Below, piece by piece: positions 55,907-64,000 of a stretch of 64,000 nucleotides of DNA. The notes under the pieces are model-generated. The model was not told the origin of the DNA, made no database searches, and saw only the letters and a list, made by a program, of their open reading frames with translations. The translations under genes were made by a program, and so were the position numbers. Each line of letters opens with the position of its first letter. The first letter of the stretch is position 1. The stretch is from contig JAIBBZ010000030.1 of assembly GCA_019694435.1 (NCBI GenBank), positions 1 to 64,000 on the forward strand, written 5' to 3'. Source of the DNA: Pirellulales bacterium. GTDB taxonomy: Bacteria > Planctomycetota > Planctomycetia > Pirellulales > JAEUIK01.

Positions 55907-56515
55907 TCAGTCGACTTTGCGCACGACGCCGACGACCACGCCGCGCACCTGCGCATGCTTGACGTAGATCGGCTTCATCGACGAATTCGAGGGCTGCAGC
56001 CGGATTCGGTTCCCCTCGGGGAACCAGCGCTTCAGCGTCGCCTCATTCTCGTCGGTCAATGCCACCACGATCTGGCCCTTGTGGGCCGTGTCTTGGCGCC
56101 GGACGATCACATAGTCGCCATCGGCGATCTGATCCTCGATCATCGAATCGCCGTCGACCTCGAGCACGAACAAGTCCCCGCGCGCAGGGTCGAACAGTTC
56201 ACCCAGGTTGAGAAACTCGGTCTGCTCAATGGCCTCGTGCAGCGTGCCCGCCGCGATCCGGCCCGCGAGCGGCAACCCGGCTTGCTCGGCCGGCTCGGTG
56301 GCCAGTTGAATGGCCCGCGACATGTTCGGTTCGCGGACGATCAGCCCCTTCTTTTCCAAGGCCTTCAGGTGGCACATCACGCCGTTGGGCGAGCTGATCT
56401 CGAATTCGGTGCCGATTTCGCGGACCGTCGGCCCGTAGCCGCGGCTGCGAATCTTGCTGCGAATGAATTCGTACACCTCGCGCTGGCGCTTGGTCAGGCG
56501 TTCCAAATCGGCCAT
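55907..56515 (-). CDS. lexA: LexA repressor (SOS response)
   Basis: 202 residues from ATG 56515. LexA represses DNA-repair genes until RecA triggers self-cleavage. The N-terminal winged helix (LTKRQREVYEFIRSKIRSRG, YGPTVREIGTEFEISSPNGV) is followed by the Ala89-Gly90 cleavage site in LAGRIAAGTLHEA. The serine-lysine protease dyad is Ser124 in EVDGDSMIEDQ and Lys162 in ENEATLKRWF. Length and order are standard. A matching inverted repeat lies upstream at 56606-56635, probably its own operator. It has its own promoter region of about 200 bases and is convergent with the SPFH gene. Confidence 0.96.
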   Translation of the reverse strand: MADLERLTKRQREVYEFIRSKIRSRGYGPTVREIGTEFEISSPNGVMCHLKALEKKGLIVREPNMSRAIQLATEPAEQAGLPLAGRIAAGTLHEAIEQTEFLNLGELFDPARGDLFVLEVDGDSMIEDQIADGDYVIVRRQDTAHKGQIVVALTDENEATLKRWFPEGNRIRLQPSNSSMKPIYVKHAQVRGVVVGVVRKVD

Positions 56516-56605
56516 GGCCGCTCCTTCGTAGAACCGGAGGTCGGGTGCCACCCCAGGGCTGATTGTCCCGGAATCACCAGACTGCCTGATCTACTTTAAT
56601 ATACG

Positions 56606-56635
56606 GGTGTACAGAGTCAATAGCATTTGTACACC
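56606..56635 (-). promoter_or_regulatory. lexA: Probable LexA operator upstream of lexA
   Basis: GGTGTACA (56606-56613) and TGTACACC (56628-56635) form a perfect 8-bp inverted repeat with a 14-base spacer, about 90 bases before lexA. Each arm holds the palindrome TGTACA, 22 bases apart (two helical turns). TTGACT on the minus strand lies within the spacer (56614-56620) and TATTAA-like bases lie beyond, so the site overlaps a likely promoter. LexA autoregulation is usual. Confidence 0.55.
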
Positions 56636-56717
56636 TGTTGGATCGGCCGATGCTCACCGGCAACTGAAAAGAACGCAAAAAGGGCCTGAACGGAGCGCGC
56701 AACTGCTAGCAGCGGGG

Positions 56718-57068
56718 TCACTTAACCTGCGAGCCACCGGCGACTTCGCGATCCGGCCGCAGCAGTACGACCCCGCCCGTGTCGCTGGCGGCCAGCAGCA
56801 TCCCTTGCGATTGCTCGCCGCGAATCGTGGCCGGTTCGAGGTTGTTGACGACGACAATCTGCCGGCCGACCAGATCACCGGGGGCATAGTGCCCGCGAAT
56901 CCCGGCGACGATCTGCTTTTCGACCTCGCCCACTTGAATCTGCAGCAGCAGAAGCTTGTCCGCAGCCGGGTGCTCCTTGGCCGCCACGACCTTTGCGACC
57001 CGCAGGTCGAGCTTGGCGAAATCGGCGTAGCTCACCGGCGGCTTGGGTTCGTTCGATTGCGTGCTCAT
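56718..57068 (-). CDS. tRNA-binding-domain protein (MetG C-terminal/CsaA-like)
   Basis: 116 residues from ATG 57068, chosen because GGAG lies 8 bases upstream; ATG 57074 leaves only 2. It is a single OB-fold tRNA-binding domain. YADFAKLDLRVAKVVAAKEH, HPAADKLLLLQIQVGEVEKQ, VAGIRGHYAPGDLVGRQIVV and GEQSQGMLLAASD are all signatures of the Arc1p/MetG-C/CsaA family. Free-standing copies bind tRNA or act as chaperones. In many bacteria the domain is fused to methionyl-tRNA synthetase, which is not in this window. It is divergent from the TPR peptidase gene. Confidence 0.9.
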   Translation of the reverse strand: MSTQSNEPKPPVSYADFAKLDLRVAKVVAAKEHPAADKLLLLQIQVGEVEKQIVAGIRGHYAPGDLVGRQIVVVNNLEPATIRGEQSQGMLLAASDTGGVVLLRPDREVAGGSQVK

Positions 57069-57231
57069 CGTCATAACTCCTGGCAACAAGACTGCTTGGG
57101 CAGCGAATCTTAGGACCCTTGGCCGCAGAGTGTCAAACCGCGATCGGATTCACGTCCGCCAGTCGTGGTGCGCAGATTTCCTTGCCCGGTTTTGCGCGGC
57201 GGGATACCGTAAACCAAAGGACAGCTTTGGG

Positions 57232-60105
57232 ATGCGAACAACCTCTCGTCAACGGCATGCAGCCCTTCGAACGTTGCCGGCGCTCGCCGCTTGGCTGCTC
57301 GTGGCTGCCTCGATCCTGCCACCAGGCTCTGCTCGTGCTCAGCAGAGTCCGTCGCTGGTGGCCGCTCGTTCGCTGGAACTGCATGGCCAGTGGGTCGAGG
57401 CCGCCGAGCAATACGAAGCGATTGGCCAGCAGCAGCCCATTCCCGCCGCACTAGGGCAGGCCCGTTCGCTCCTGGCGCAGGGCGAGTGGGAACAGGTCGA
57501 AAAGCTCCTGCTGGCCGCGCAACAGGCTCACGCCGAGTCGGCCGAGCTGCCGGCCGAGTTGGCCGCGTACTATTTCCGGTGCGGAAAATATGGCGATGCC
57601 GCACGGTGGTGCGAAGCGGCGCGCAAGATCAACGACGATCAGCTCACCGCGCGATACGTCGGCGCCGAACTCGATCGCGTTCAGGGCCGCCTCGACGAGG
57701 CCACGGCTGGTTACCACTGGTTTGTCGACTATTACAACCAACACGACGTGAGCTCGCCCGACGAGCTGCGATGGATTGGCCTGGCCGCGGGCCAATATGC
57801 CCGCTGGCAGCGATTGCCTGACCAGTTCTCGTTTCTCGTCAACGACTTGTACCCCGCGGCCTGGGAGGCGGACCCCGAGTACTGGCCGGCCCATTATGAA
57901 GTCGGTCTCTTGTTCCTGGAAAAATACAATCAGGCCGACGCGCAGCGGTCATTCCAGCAGGCCTTGAAGATCAATCCCCATGCGGCTGAGATCCACGTCG
58001 CATTGGCAGCGTTACAGATGCAGAACTTCCAATACGACGCCGCGCGCGCTTCGCTGGCGCGAGCCCGCGAATTGAATCCGCGGTTGCTCGAGCTCCACCA
58101 GGCCGACGCCGATCTGGCGCTGGCCAATTTCGACTTGCAGGGGGCTCTGGCAGCGGTCGAGAAGGGCGCAGAGATCAATCCCGTGGACGAGGCCACCCTG
58201 GCCCGCCGCGCGGCTGCTTACGTGGCGCTCGACGGCTGCCCCGAGGATCTCACCGGCACACGGCTGGGCGGTCTGCTCGCAGAAGTCGACGCCCGCAATG
58301 CGCACGCCGGGACGTTCTACCTGGTTCTGGCAACGCGGCTCGAAGAACGCCGCAAATTCGCCGCCGCCGAGCGGTTCTTTCGCGAGGCCCAGCAACGCAT
58401 GCCGCAGTTGCCGGGCGCTCAGGCAGGGCTCGGCATGATGTTCATGCGCTTGGGCCGCGAGGCCGAGGCCCAACGACTACTGAGCGAGGCCTTTGACGCC
58501 GACCCGTTTCACGTGCGCGTGAGCAACACGCTCAAAGTGCTCGACGTCCTCTCGAGCTACGCGACGCTGGAAACCGAGCACTTCACCGTCCGCTACAACC
58601 GCAAGCACGACAAGGTGCTCGCGTACAGCCTGGCGCGATACCTGGAGAGCGAGTTTCCGGCCCTGTGTACAAAGTTCGGCTACCGACCGACCGAGCGTTC
58701 GTTGTTCGAGGTGTTTTGCCGCGACCGCAATACCGACGGCCACGGCTGGTTTAGTGCACGCATGGTCGGGCTGCCCTACGTCGGCACGACGGCGGCCTGC
58801 GCGGGCAAGATGGTCGCGCTGACATCGCCCAACGACGAACAATCGCCCTACCACTGGGCCCGGGTCGCGCGCCACGAGTTCGTCCACGTGCTCAATCTGC
58901 AACAAACCGACTTCAACGTACCCCACTGGTTTACCGAGGGGCTGGCCGTCGAGACCGAGGGCTTTCCCCGACCGCAGGTCTGGAACGAACTGCTGGCCAC
59001 GCGCGTGCCGCGGGGCGCGACGTTCAACCTGGACACGATCAATTTCGGCTTCATTCGGCCACAGACGAGCGCCGATTGGCACCTGGCCTATTGCCAATCG
59101 GAGTTGTGGATTGAGTACCTGTTCAACTCCTTCGGCCCGCAAGCCGCGGCCCGGCTGCTCGCGGCGTTCGGACAGACGCAAGATTCGCACCTGGCGCTCG
59201 AACGTGCCTTCAATGTCCCGGCTGCCCAGATCGAGGCCGGCTATGAGAAATTCCTGAAGGACACGGCCGCGTCGCTGACCGTGGTCGATCCGCCCGATCC
59301 ACGCAGCCTTGCCGAGTTGCAACGGGCGCACGAGGCCGCGCCGGACGACGGGGACCTTGCGTCGCGGCTGGCGCTGGCGCTGATCGATCGACAGGACTAT
59401 CCCGGTGCGGCCCGGTTGATCGAACCGGTCCTGGCCGCCAACCCGCGTCACGCTTTGGCGTGCTACTCCCAGGCGCGGCTGCATCTGGTCACCGGCCAGA
59501 CCAAGGCGGCCAGCGAAGTCCTCGAGCGTGGGCTCGCGGCCGACAACCCGCATCCTCGCGTTCTGTTGCTGCTGGCGAGCCTGCAGCTCAAGGGCGGCAA
59601 TCTCGACGCGGCCGCGGCGCTCTACGAACGCGGCCGCGCGCGCGAGCCGTGGCAGACCCGTTGGCAAGAGGGCCTGGTGCGGTGTTTCCTGCTGGCCGGC
59701 CAGACCGAGAAGCTGCGCACGGCCCTGGAACAGCTCGCCCAGCTCGATGTTGACAACCTGGTCGTCCGCAAGAAACTGGCCCGGCTGGCCATCGAGCGGC
59801 AGGATTGGCCGGAGACCCTGCGCTGGGCCCGGGAAAGCCTGTATGTTGACGTGCGCGACGTCGAGGCGCATCGTTGGGCCTGCGACGCTGCCTTGCGACT
59901 CGACGAACCCGAAACGGCTGCCTGGGAGCTGACCTTTCTGGGCGAGCTTGCGCCGGACGACGTCGCCTTGCACCGTGCGCTGGCCGCCGCGGCGGCGCAG
60001 AGCCCGAGGGCCGACGAAGTGCGCGCGGCGCTCGATCAGATCGACGCCCGGTCTGCCGATCTGCGCACCGGAACAACCGCGATTCGCATCCAGTGGGAAC
60101 CATGA
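57232..60105 (+). CDS. Secreted TPR protein with gluzincin (peptidase MA-like) domain
   Basis: 957 residues from ATG 57232. A signal peptide (ALAAWLLVAASILPPGSARA) is followed by many TPR-like repeats (about 35-430, for example NQADAQSFQQAL-like units with FQQALKINPHAAEIHVALAA). The peptidase domain (about 440-690) carries RHEFVHVLNLQQT (His548, Glu549, His552) and HWFTEGLAVETEG with Glu569 as third zinc ligand, the peptidase-MA gluzincin pattern. More TPR-like repeats run to the end. It should be periplasmic or surface-bound. The stop overlaps the next start (ATGA), beginning a tight operon to 63755. The substrate is unknown. Confidence 0.88.
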   Translation: MRTTSRQRHAALRTLPALAAWLLVAASILPPGSARAQQSPSLVAARSLELHGQWVEAAEQYEAIGQQQPIPAALGQARSLLAQGEWEQVEKLLLAAQQAHAESAELPAELAAYYFRCGKYGDAARWCEAARKINDDQLTARYVGAELDRVQGRLDEATAGYHWFVDYYNQHDVSSPDELRWIGLAAGQYARWQRLPDQFSFLVNDLYPAAWEADPEYWPAHYEVGLLFLEKYNQADAQRSFQQALKINPHAAEIHVALAALQMQNFQYDAARASLARARELNPRLLELHQADADLALANFDLQGALAAVEKGAEINPVDEATLARRAAAYVALDGCPEDLTGTRLGGLLAEVDARNAHAGTFYLVLATRLEERRKFAAAERFFREAQQRMPQLPGAQAGLGMMFMRLGREAEAQRLLSEAFDADPFHVRVSNTLKVLDVLSSYATLETEHFTVRYNRKHDKVLAYSLARYLESEFPALCTKFGYRPTERSLFEVFCRDRNTDGHGWFSARMVGLPYVGTTAACAGKMVALTSPNDEQSPYHWARVARHEFVHVLNLQQTDFNVPHWFTEGLAVETEGFPRPQVWNELLATRVPRGATFNLDTINFGFIRPQTSADWHLAYCQSELWIEYLFNSFGPQAAARLLAAFGQTQDSHLALERAFNVPAAQIEAGYEKFLKDTAASLTVVDPPDPRSLAELQRAHEAAPDDGDLASRLALALIDRQDYPGAARLIEPVLAANPRHALACYSQARLHLVTGQTKAASEVLERGLAADNPHPRVLLLLASLQLKGGNLDAAAALYERGRAREPWQTRWQEGLVRCFLLAGQTEKLRTALEQLAQLDVDNLVVRKKLARLAIERQDWPETLRWARESLYVDVRDVEAHRWACDAALRLDEPETAAWELTFLGELAPDDVALHRALAAAAAQSPRADEVRAALDQIDARSADLRTGTTAIRIQWEP

Positions 60106-60449
60106 GCGACGAACCGACCGCCGATCGTTTGCCGCCGCCGGGCTCGTCGATCACGCTGGCCGGATTTCAGCGGCTGATTCGCGAGATGTACCTGGAAAAA
60201 GACCTGGCCCGTGGCGTCGACGGGACGTTTATGTGGCTGATGGAAGAAGTGGGCGAATTGGCCAGCGCCCTGCGCAACGGCACGCACGCCGAACGGCAAG
60301 GCGAATTCGCCGACGTGCTGGCCTGGTTGACGACGATCGCCAATGTCGTCGGTGTCGACCTGGCCGAGGCCGTGGCGCATAAGTACGGATCGGGCTGTCC
60401 CGGCTGCGGCCAATTGTTGTGCACCTGCGACGACGCGGAGAAACCATGA
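60102..60449 (+). CDS. MazG-like nucleotide pyrophosphohydrolase
   Basis: 115 residues from ATG 60102, overlapping the TPR gene stop and, at its end, the next start (both ATGA). The single MazG domain shows the metal-binding acids in MWLMEEVGELASALRNG (EExxE) and ERQGEFADVLAWLTTIANVV (ExxD). MazG enzymes cleave nucleoside triphosphates to monophosphates, clearing abnormal or alarmone nucleotides. The C-terminal tail GSGCPGCGQLLCTCDDAEKP has four Cys in CxxC and CxC pairs, which may bind zinc. Why it sits between two envelope genes is unclear. Confidence 0.88.
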   Translation: MSDEPTADRLPPPGSSITLAGFQRLIREMYLEKDLARGVDGTFMWLMEEVGELASALRNGTHAERQGEFADVLAWLTTIANVVGVDLAEAVAHKYGSGCPGCGQLLCTCDDAEKP

Positions 60450-62779
60450 GGGGCAGAGCAGGGGAGGGCCCGAATCACGCGGCGCCTGGGCGTTGGCCCG
60501 CCGCGCCCTGGGTGACGTTGCTGATCGTGCTGGCGTGCCGGGGGCCGGCCGCCGCGCAGAAGCTTGATCCGCGGCCCACGTTCGTCGGCGTTCGCGTCGG
60601 CTTCGACGGCGCCTACAAGCTCGGCTATTGGACGCCCGTCGAGGTCTACCTGCGGGCCGGACGCGACAAGCTGACCGGCCATCTCGACCTGATCGTCCTT
60701 GACGGCGACGGCGCGCCGACGCGCGTGACCACCGCCGGACAGCGCCGCTTCGAGATCCCTCCCGGCGAGACCCAAGCCCTGCGGGCCTACGTCAAATTCG
60801 GCCAGGAAGATGCGGAGCTGACTGCCGAGTTCTACGACGATCGTTTGGGACGCCTGCGGTGGACCTTCGCGGGAAACCTGACCAGTGAACCCGAACAAAT
60901 GCTGCCTCCTCCGATCGCGCAATCGCAGGAATTGTGGGTGGGCGTGGGACCATCCATCGGCATCGGCGAGACGATCAAGCGGTTGACCGACGACGAAGGG
61001 CGCGCGGCCGTCAACGCCGTTCAGCTTCCCGACACCAGCGGACTGCCCACGCGCTGGTACGGCTACGAGGGCGTCGACTGGCTGGTCATCGCTACCAGCA
61101 ACGCTGACATTTTCCGCGAGCTTTCGCCCGAGGGGGCGCAAGCCGCGGCCCTCGAGCAATGGGTCGCGCAGGGAGGCAAGGTCCTGATCTGCGCGGGGGC
61201 CGGCGCCGCCCAGGCGCTGACGGCCGATCGGCCTCTCGCCCGACTGCTCCCCGGCCGGTTTGAGCGCACCGAGGCGCGACAAGGCTTCGACGCCGTGCGC
61301 ATTGGGTCGGCGATCGAGACTTATGCCGACGCCCGCTCGCCGGTCACCGGCCTGAGCAGCGCCGACCAGGCCTCGGCCACATTGGACGTGCCGCTGTTTG
61401 CCGACTTCGACGGCACGGCCCTGGTGCGCAGCGGCGAGACGCCGCTGGTGATTCGCACGGCGCATGGCTTTGGACAGGTGACCCTGGTTGGCCTCGATCT
61501 CGATCGTCCGCCTTGGTCGAACTGGTCGGGACGGGCATCGCTGGTCGGCAAACTGCTGGGCAAGCCCACGCATGTCGCGCCGAGTGCCGTGGCGACCATG
61601 CAGCCGGGCAACCCCTATGGCATCAACGATCTGTCCGGGCAGTTGTCCGACTGCCTGGCGCAGTTTCCGAACGTCAAATTTGTGTCGTTCTGGATCATCG
61701 CGCTGCTGATCGCGGGCTACATCCTGTTGATCGGCCCCGGTGATTACTTCCTGGTCAAGCGGGTTTTCAAGCGCATCGAACTAACCTGGCTCACGTCGAG
61801 CCTGATCATCCTGCTCGTCAGCCTGGGCGCGTATTTCTTCGCTCTCTGGCTCAAGGGCGACGCCCTGCACCTCAACCAAGTCGACGTGGTCGACGTCGAT
61901 ACCCGTAGCGGCATGGCGCGGGGGACGACCTGGGCCAACATCTTCAGCCCGCGCATGCGGACCTACGACGTCGGCCTGGCGCCGCAGGCGCTCGACAACG
62001 GCAGTCCACCGCCGCACCAGATGCTGCTCTCCTGGCTGGGTACCCCCGGCGAGGTGTTGGGCACCATGGGCAATTCGGCGCAGGGCCTCTGGAACCGGCC
62101 ATACGCCTTCCGCGCAAATCTCGAGGCGATTGTCGGCCTGCCGATTCAGGTCTGGTCGACCAAGGCCGTAACCGGCCGCTGGCAAGCACAAACCGGACCG
62201 CTACTCGAAGGCTCCTTGACCCTGGCTGCCGACGAAAGCGTCGCGGGTACCTTGACCAATCGCTGCCGGCTGACGCTCCACAAGGCGTGGCTTGCCGCCG
62301 GCGCCCGGGCGTATGAACTCGGCGAGCTCGCGCCCGGCGCCAGCGTCAACGTGACGCGCGCGACGCACTGGCTGGCGCTACGATCTTGGTTGACCGGCAA
62401 GGAGGCGATTTACGACGACGACCAACAAGAGGCCATCCAACAAGGTGGCGTGTTCAACGTCGCACAGCTCGACATGCCGAACACCGTGCGGCGGATGATG
62501 TTTTTCGAGGCCGCCGGCGGCGCCAAGGCCACGCACCTCACGAACGATTATCAAAATCACGTCGACCTCAGTGGACACCTGGAGCTCCAGCGCGCCATCG
62601 TGCTGGCCGAAATCGACGGCGCGGCAGCCGAGCTGCGCGACGGCGAACAGCCCCTCCAAGGCCAGAACGACCAGCATTGGACGTACATCCGCTTTGTGTT
62701 GCCGCTCGAGCCGGCGCCGGTCGACGCGGCGGGTCAAGCACCCGGCGACACGACGAACGAGGTGCCCCTACCGCGGTAA
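60446..62779 (+). CDS. Large membrane-associated protein of an ABC-transporter operon
   Basis: 777 residues from ATG 60446 (ATGA overlap). A signal peptide or N-terminal helix (PWVTLLIVLACRGPAAA) precedes beta-rich periplasmic domains (about 40-170, VGVRVGFDGAYKLGYWTPVE). A glutamine-amidotransferase-like alpha/beta domain follows (about 190-370; ALEQWVAQGGKVLICAGAG is typical of its core). Two membrane helices lie at about 415-435 and 450-475 (FWIIALLIAGYILLIGPGDY; LIILLVSLGAYFFALWLKG), then a second extracytoplasmic domain to the end. The GPGDYFLVKRVFKR junction recurs in planctomycete proteins encoded beside ABC ATPases. No catalytic Cys or Ser of a real amidotransferase is evident. It is likely a partner of the ATPase that follows. 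Confidence 0.75.
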   Translation: MRGRAGEGPNHAAPGRWPAAPWVTLLIVLACRGPAAAQKLDPRPTFVGVRVGFDGAYKLGYWTPVEVYLRAGRDKLTGHLDLIVLDGDGAPTRVTTAGQRRFEIPPGETQALRAYVKFGQEDAELTAEFYDDRLGRLRWTFAGNLTSEPEQMLPPPIAQSQELWVGVGPSIGIGETIKRLTDDEGRAAVNAVQLPDTSGLPTRWYGYEGVDWLVIATSNADIFRELSPEGAQAAALEQWVAQGGKVLICAGAGAAQALTADRPLARLLPGRFERTEARQGFDAVRIGSAIETYADARSPVTGLSSADQASATLDVPLFADFDGTALVRSGETPLVIRTAHGFGQVTLVGLDLDRPPWSNWSGRASLVGKLLGKPTHVAPSAVATMQPGNPYGINDLSGQLSDCLAQFPNVKFVSFWIIALLIAGYILLIGPGDYFLVKRVFKRIELTWLTSSLIILLVSLGAYFFALWLKGDALHLNQVDVVDVDTRSGMARGTTWANIFSPRMRTYDVGLAPQALDNGSPPPHQMLLSWLGTPGEVLGTMGNSAQGLWNRPYAFRANLEAIVGLPIQVWSTKAVTGRWQAQTGPLLEGSLTLAADESVAGTLTNRCRLTLHKAWLAAGARAYELGELAPGASVNVTRATHWLALRSWLTGKEAIYDDDQQEAIQQGGVFNVAQLDMPNTVRRMMFFEAAGGAKATHLTNDYQNHVDLSGHLELQRAIVLAEIDGAAAELRDGEQPLQGQNDQHWTYIRFVLPLEPAPVDAAGQAPGDTTNEVPLPR

Positions 62780-62828
62780 CTGTGCTTCCCCCCAGCAACG
62801 AACTTCCATCCGAAGGCATCGTGATCCC

Positions 62829-63755
62829 GTGATCGAAACCCGCGACCTGACGAAACAGTACGGCGAGCTGTTCGCCATCAAGGGGCTGAACATCTCGCTC
62901 GACAAGGGCGATGTGTTCGGCTTCATCGGTCCCAACGGCGCCGGCAAGACGACTACGATGCGCATCCTGGCCACGCTATTGAACCCGACCTGGGGCGAGG
63001 CTTATGTCTGCGGCCACTCGATCTACTCCCAGCCGAAAGAAATCCGACGATTGATCGGCTACATGCCCGACTTCTTCGGCGTGTACGACGACATGAAGGT
63101 GATCGAGTACCTGGAGTTCTTCGCGGCCGCCTACCGCATCAAGGGCGTGGCCCGGCGCAAAATCTGCGACGAGGTGCTCGAGCTCGTCGACCTGGGCTAC
63201 AAGCGCGATGCCCTGGTCACGAGCCTGTCGCGCGGCATGACGCAGCGGCTCGGCCTGGCCCGGGTGCTGTTGCACGATCCCCAGGTGCTGCTGCTCGACG
63301 AACCGGCCAGCGGTCTCGACCCGAGGGCCCGCATCGAGATCCGCGCGCTGCTCAAGGAGCTGCGCAACATGGGCAAGACGATCATGATTTCGAGCCACAT
63401 CCTGCCCGAGCTGGCCGACATCTGCAACAAGATCGGGATCATCGAACGCGGCGAGCTGTTGGTGAACGAGGCCGTGGCCGAAGTGATGCGCCGCGTACGG
63501 CATCAACCGGTGCTGCGCGTCGCCGTCGCGGCCGATCAGACGCGGGCCAAGGAGCTGCTCGCCGCGCAGCCCAGCGTCGAGTCGGTCGAAGAGCGCGACG
63601 GCCAACTGCTGCTCACCTTGGCCCCCGGCACGACCGATTACAGCGACCTGCCCGCGGCGCTGATCCAAGCCGGCCTGCGGCTGACCTTGTTCAAGGAAGA
63701 CGAGTTGAACCTCGAAACGGCCTTTATGACGCTGACCAAGGGGATCACGTCGTAA
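62829..63755 (+). CDS. ABC transporter ATP-binding protein
   Basis: 308 residues from GTG 62829, the only in-frame start before the conserved IETRDLTKQYGELFAIKGL. Walker A is GFIGPNGAGKTTTMRILAT, the Q-loop region is IGYMPDFFGVYDDMKVIEYL, the signature is SLSRGMTQRLGLARVLL, Walker B is VLLLDEPASGLDPRAR and the switch His is in MISSHILPELADI. The C-terminal domain (about 220-308) resembles the regulatory tail of ABC-2-type exporters of the NatA/CcmA/GldA kind. The permease is not in the next gene inside the window, so it may lie outside or be the upstream membrane protein. It follows that protein after 49 bases. Confidence 0.9.
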   Translation: MIETRDLTKQYGELFAIKGLNISLDKGDVFGFIGPNGAGKTTTMRILATLLNPTWGEAYVCGHSIYSQPKEIRRLIGYMPDFFGVYDDMKVIEYLEFFAAAYRIKGVARRKICDEVLELVDLGYKRDALVTSLSRGMTQRLGLARVLLHDPQVLLLDEPASGLDPRARIEIRALLKELRNMGKTIMISSHILPELADICNKIGIIERGELLVNEAVAEVMRRVRHQPVLRVAVAADQTRAKELLAAQPSVESVEERDGQLLLTLAPGTTDYSDLPAALIQAGLRLTLFKEDELNLETAFMTLTKGITS

Positions 63756-63780
63756 ACATCATCGCGATGGCGAGGCGACC

Positions 63781-64000
63781 ATGGGAGCTGAACGGCGGCC
63801 GATGCATTCGCTCTGCGACGTCGTGATTTCGCTTTGCCTCATCGGATTCTTGCTACTGCTGCTGCTGCCGGCCGCAAACCAAGCGCGCTCAGGGAGCAGT
63901 GCTAATTGCTTGGCTAATCTAACGAATCTTGGCAAGGCCCTGATCAGCCACGACGCGCATCATGCCGGTTTTCCTGGATACAAAAATGTCCAGGCAAGAC
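63781..64000 (+). CDS. DUF1559-like prepilin-type protein, 3' end outside window
   Basis: The frame from ATG 63781 is open to the window end (73 codons). A short polar head (GAERRPMHSLCDVV) precedes a hydrophobic helix (VISLCLIGFLLLLLLPAANQ) and SANCLANLTNLGKALISHDA-type sequence. This matches the N-terminus of DUF1559 proteins (LLPAVQAAREAARRxQCxNNLKQIG), in which a pseudopilin-like helix is followed by a Cys and an Asn-Leu pair. The usual prepilin GFTLVE site before the helix is not obvious here. Only the N-terminal part can be judged. Confidence 0.65.
   Translation, partial: MGAERRPMHSLCDVVISLCLIGFLLLLLLPAANQARSGSSANCLANLTNLGKALISHDAHHAGFPGYKNVQAR

Overview
The window looks like chromosomal DNA from a planctomycete, probably of the Pirellulales type. 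It is GC-rich throughout, with many GTG/TTG starts, short mixed-strand operons and few obvious terminators. The gene content also fits: MJ0042-type zinc-ribbon membrane proteins, DUF1559 domains, a PEGA lipoprotein, secreted TPR-metallopeptidases, a ThiD2-ThiE fusion, and a WXG100/FtsK-type ATPase locus. I saw no rRNA, tRNA, CRISPR array, transposase or integrase. Most of the window is ordinary core genome with scattered lineage-specific genes. All calls come from reading the sequence; no database search was run.

Layout. 1-5.1 kb: two tandem paralogous zinc-ribbon/membrane proteins with secretin-N0-like C-termini, the second also carrying a DUF1559 region. 5.1-6.7 kb: a leader with a strong hairpin/T-run, DAHP synthase (aroF), and a 66-residue unknown. 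6.7-11.2 kb (minus): a DinB-like protein, an unknown, an APH-type kinase, a divergent enolase, a cupin and a lipoprotein, several joined by ATGA/GTGA overlaps. 11.4-19.8 kb: a secernin-like C69 peptidase, ComEC, a small glycine-zipper membrane protein, an S9 peptidase, a GNAT enzyme and a lipoprotein. 19.8-26.6 kb: an orphan histidine kinase, NadD, PriA, a histidine kinase with a CxxCH haem motif, and RNase HI. 26.6-31.6 kb: a beta-repeat protein with a basic tail, a BNR/sialidase-like protein, trans-aconitate methyltransferase and a large secreted glycoside-hydrolase-like protein.

31.8-36.8 kb is the most distinctive locus. Four tightly packed genes encode a WXG100-like protein, a coiled-coil protein, a second short WXG-like protein and a 1308-residue membrane-anchored FtsK/SpoIIIE (EccC/EssC-like) ATPase. 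This is a candidate type VII-like export system in a Gram-negative-type bacterium. Then come a secreted M48-like TPR protease, RecG, a convergent Clp_N-ThiD2-ThiE triple fusion, a TPR membrane protein and ClpC.

46.4-49.4 kb carries an MCE/Mla lipid-transport set (permease, ATPase, substrate-binding MlaD). 50.4-54.9 kb holds a PP2C phosphatase and a histidine kinase/sigma54-activator pair. 54.9-57.1 kb has an SPFH protein, LexA with a probable operator, and a tRNA-binding-domain protein. 57.2-63.8 kb is an overlapping operon of a TPR/gluzincin protein, a MazG-like enzyme, a large membrane protein and an ABC ATPase. The window ends inside a DUF1559-like gene. Intergenic stretches not listed separately are under about 300 bases and showed nothing beyond short promoter-like motifs.
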